30,566 nt of DNA, from contig JBBROA010000038.1 of the NCBI GenBank assembly GCA_038229875.1, forward strand, positions 1 to 30,566, in the 5' to 3' direction. The notes below the pieces were generated by a model. It was not told the origin of the DNA and made no database searches. It saw only the letters and a program-made list of their open reading frames with translations. This document shows, one piece after another, positions 30,227-30,566 of this stretch; position 1 is the first letter of the stretch, and each line of letters opens with the position of its first letter. The position numbers and the translations under genes were made by a program. Source of the DNA: JALYUA01 sp038229875 (GTDB lineage Bacteria > Acidobacteriota > Thermoanaerobaculia > UBA5066 > Gp7-AA6).

Positions 30227-30566
30227 ATGAACTCACGCCCTGCCGACATGGACCGCGCTCTGATCGCCCGGATCGAGGGGCGGGAGGCGGACGCGCTCTC
30301 CGATCTCTACGACCGGCATTCGACGCGCCTGATGGGACTCTGCCAGCGCATCCTCGGCGACACGGGCGAGGCCGAAGAGGTCCTCCAGGAGGTCTTTCTC
30401 TGGGTTTGGCGGTCCTCCGCGACCTTCGACGGCTCCCGAGGCTCGGTCCTCGCCTGGCTTCTCGTCGGAACGCGCAGCCGCGCGATCGATCGCGTGCGCA
30501 CCCGCCGGCCCGCGGTGCGGGCGGGGCTGCGCACCGTCGAGACGGTCCCCGACACCCCGAGCGGCG
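30227..30566 (+). CDS. ECF-family RNA polymerase sigma factor, N-terminal part (cut by window end)
   Basis: 113 codons are present before the window ends. Region 2 is clear: LYDRHSTRLMGLCQRILGD, then EAEEVLQEVFLWVW, and the promoter-melting and -10 recognition part FDGSRGSVLAWLLVGTRSR then AIDRVRTRR. This is the pattern of SigK/ECF-type factors that are paired with an anti-sigma gene, expected to follow downstream beyond the window. Region 4 is not included. ATG 30227 has no clear SD (CCTTCCTCC is pyrimidine-rich). It is divergent from the DUF4331 gene (135 bases), which makes that gene its most likely target. Confidence 0.9.
   Translation, partial: MNSRPADMDRALIARIEGREADALSDLYDRHSTRLMGLCQRILGDTGEAEEVLQEVFLWVWRSSATFDGSRGSVLAWLLVGTRSRAIDRVRTRRPAVRAGLRTVETVPDTPSG

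Overview
The window is a high-G+C (roughly two-thirds by eye) bacterial chromosome segment with densely packed genes and short intergenic gaps. It carries no phage genes and no CRISPR array. The only mobile DNA I see is the clipped edge of an IS481-type insertion sequence at the left end. The gene mix suggests a free-living, lineage-rich phylum such as Acidobacteriota or a neighbour: a PTPS-III-like pterin enzyme, an IPTL-CTERM-like surface protein, a DUF4331 protein with an ECF sigma factor, and two diguanylate cyclases. This placement is an inference and no rRNA is present to test it.

Layout. 1-115: IS481-like edge. 135-3971: recQ and typA, divergent. 3968-11794 (all minus): a threonine synthase / two-part radical SAM protein / PTPS-family run, a Thr/Pro-stalk surface protein, and a GNAT / MFS / acyltransferase operon joined by ATGA and GTGA overlaps. 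11982-14646 (plus): a small basic protein with a good promoter, rlmN, and a PAS-like GGDEF cyclase. 14664-14725: a 7-bp tandem array with G-quadruplex potential on the minus strand. 14724-17558: an alpha/beta hydrolase divergent from an exported metallo-beta-lactamase, OsmC and Smr run. 17584-20694 (minus): a CDGSH protein, a secreted protein of unknown function, a membrane GGDEF cyclase and a small zinc-ribbon protein. 20781-22875 (plus): a zinc metallopeptidase coupled to a D-Ala-D-Ala-ligase-like ATP-grasp enzyme. 22876-23230: a non-coding stretch with two strong hairpins. 23231-25168 (minus): a chalcone-isomerase-like exported protein and a flavoenzyme with flavin-halogenase motifs. 25167-27468 (plus): a three-gene glycine-betaine/choline-type ABC importer. 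27617-30566: a small membrane protein, a Tat-exported ferritin-like protein, a DUF4331 protein with a clear terminator, and a truncated ECF sigma factor.

How it works together. The best-supported units are the coupled GNAT/MFS/acyltransferase operon, the OpuC-like importer, the metallopeptidase/ATP-grasp pair, and the ECF sigma / DUF4331 / ferritin-like group, where a SigK-like promoter sits in front of the DUF4331 gene. Several gene starts lie only 5-7 bases after a TANNNT -10 box, which suggests leaderless transcription. Others have strong Shine-Dalgarno sequences, so both modes of initiation seem to be used.
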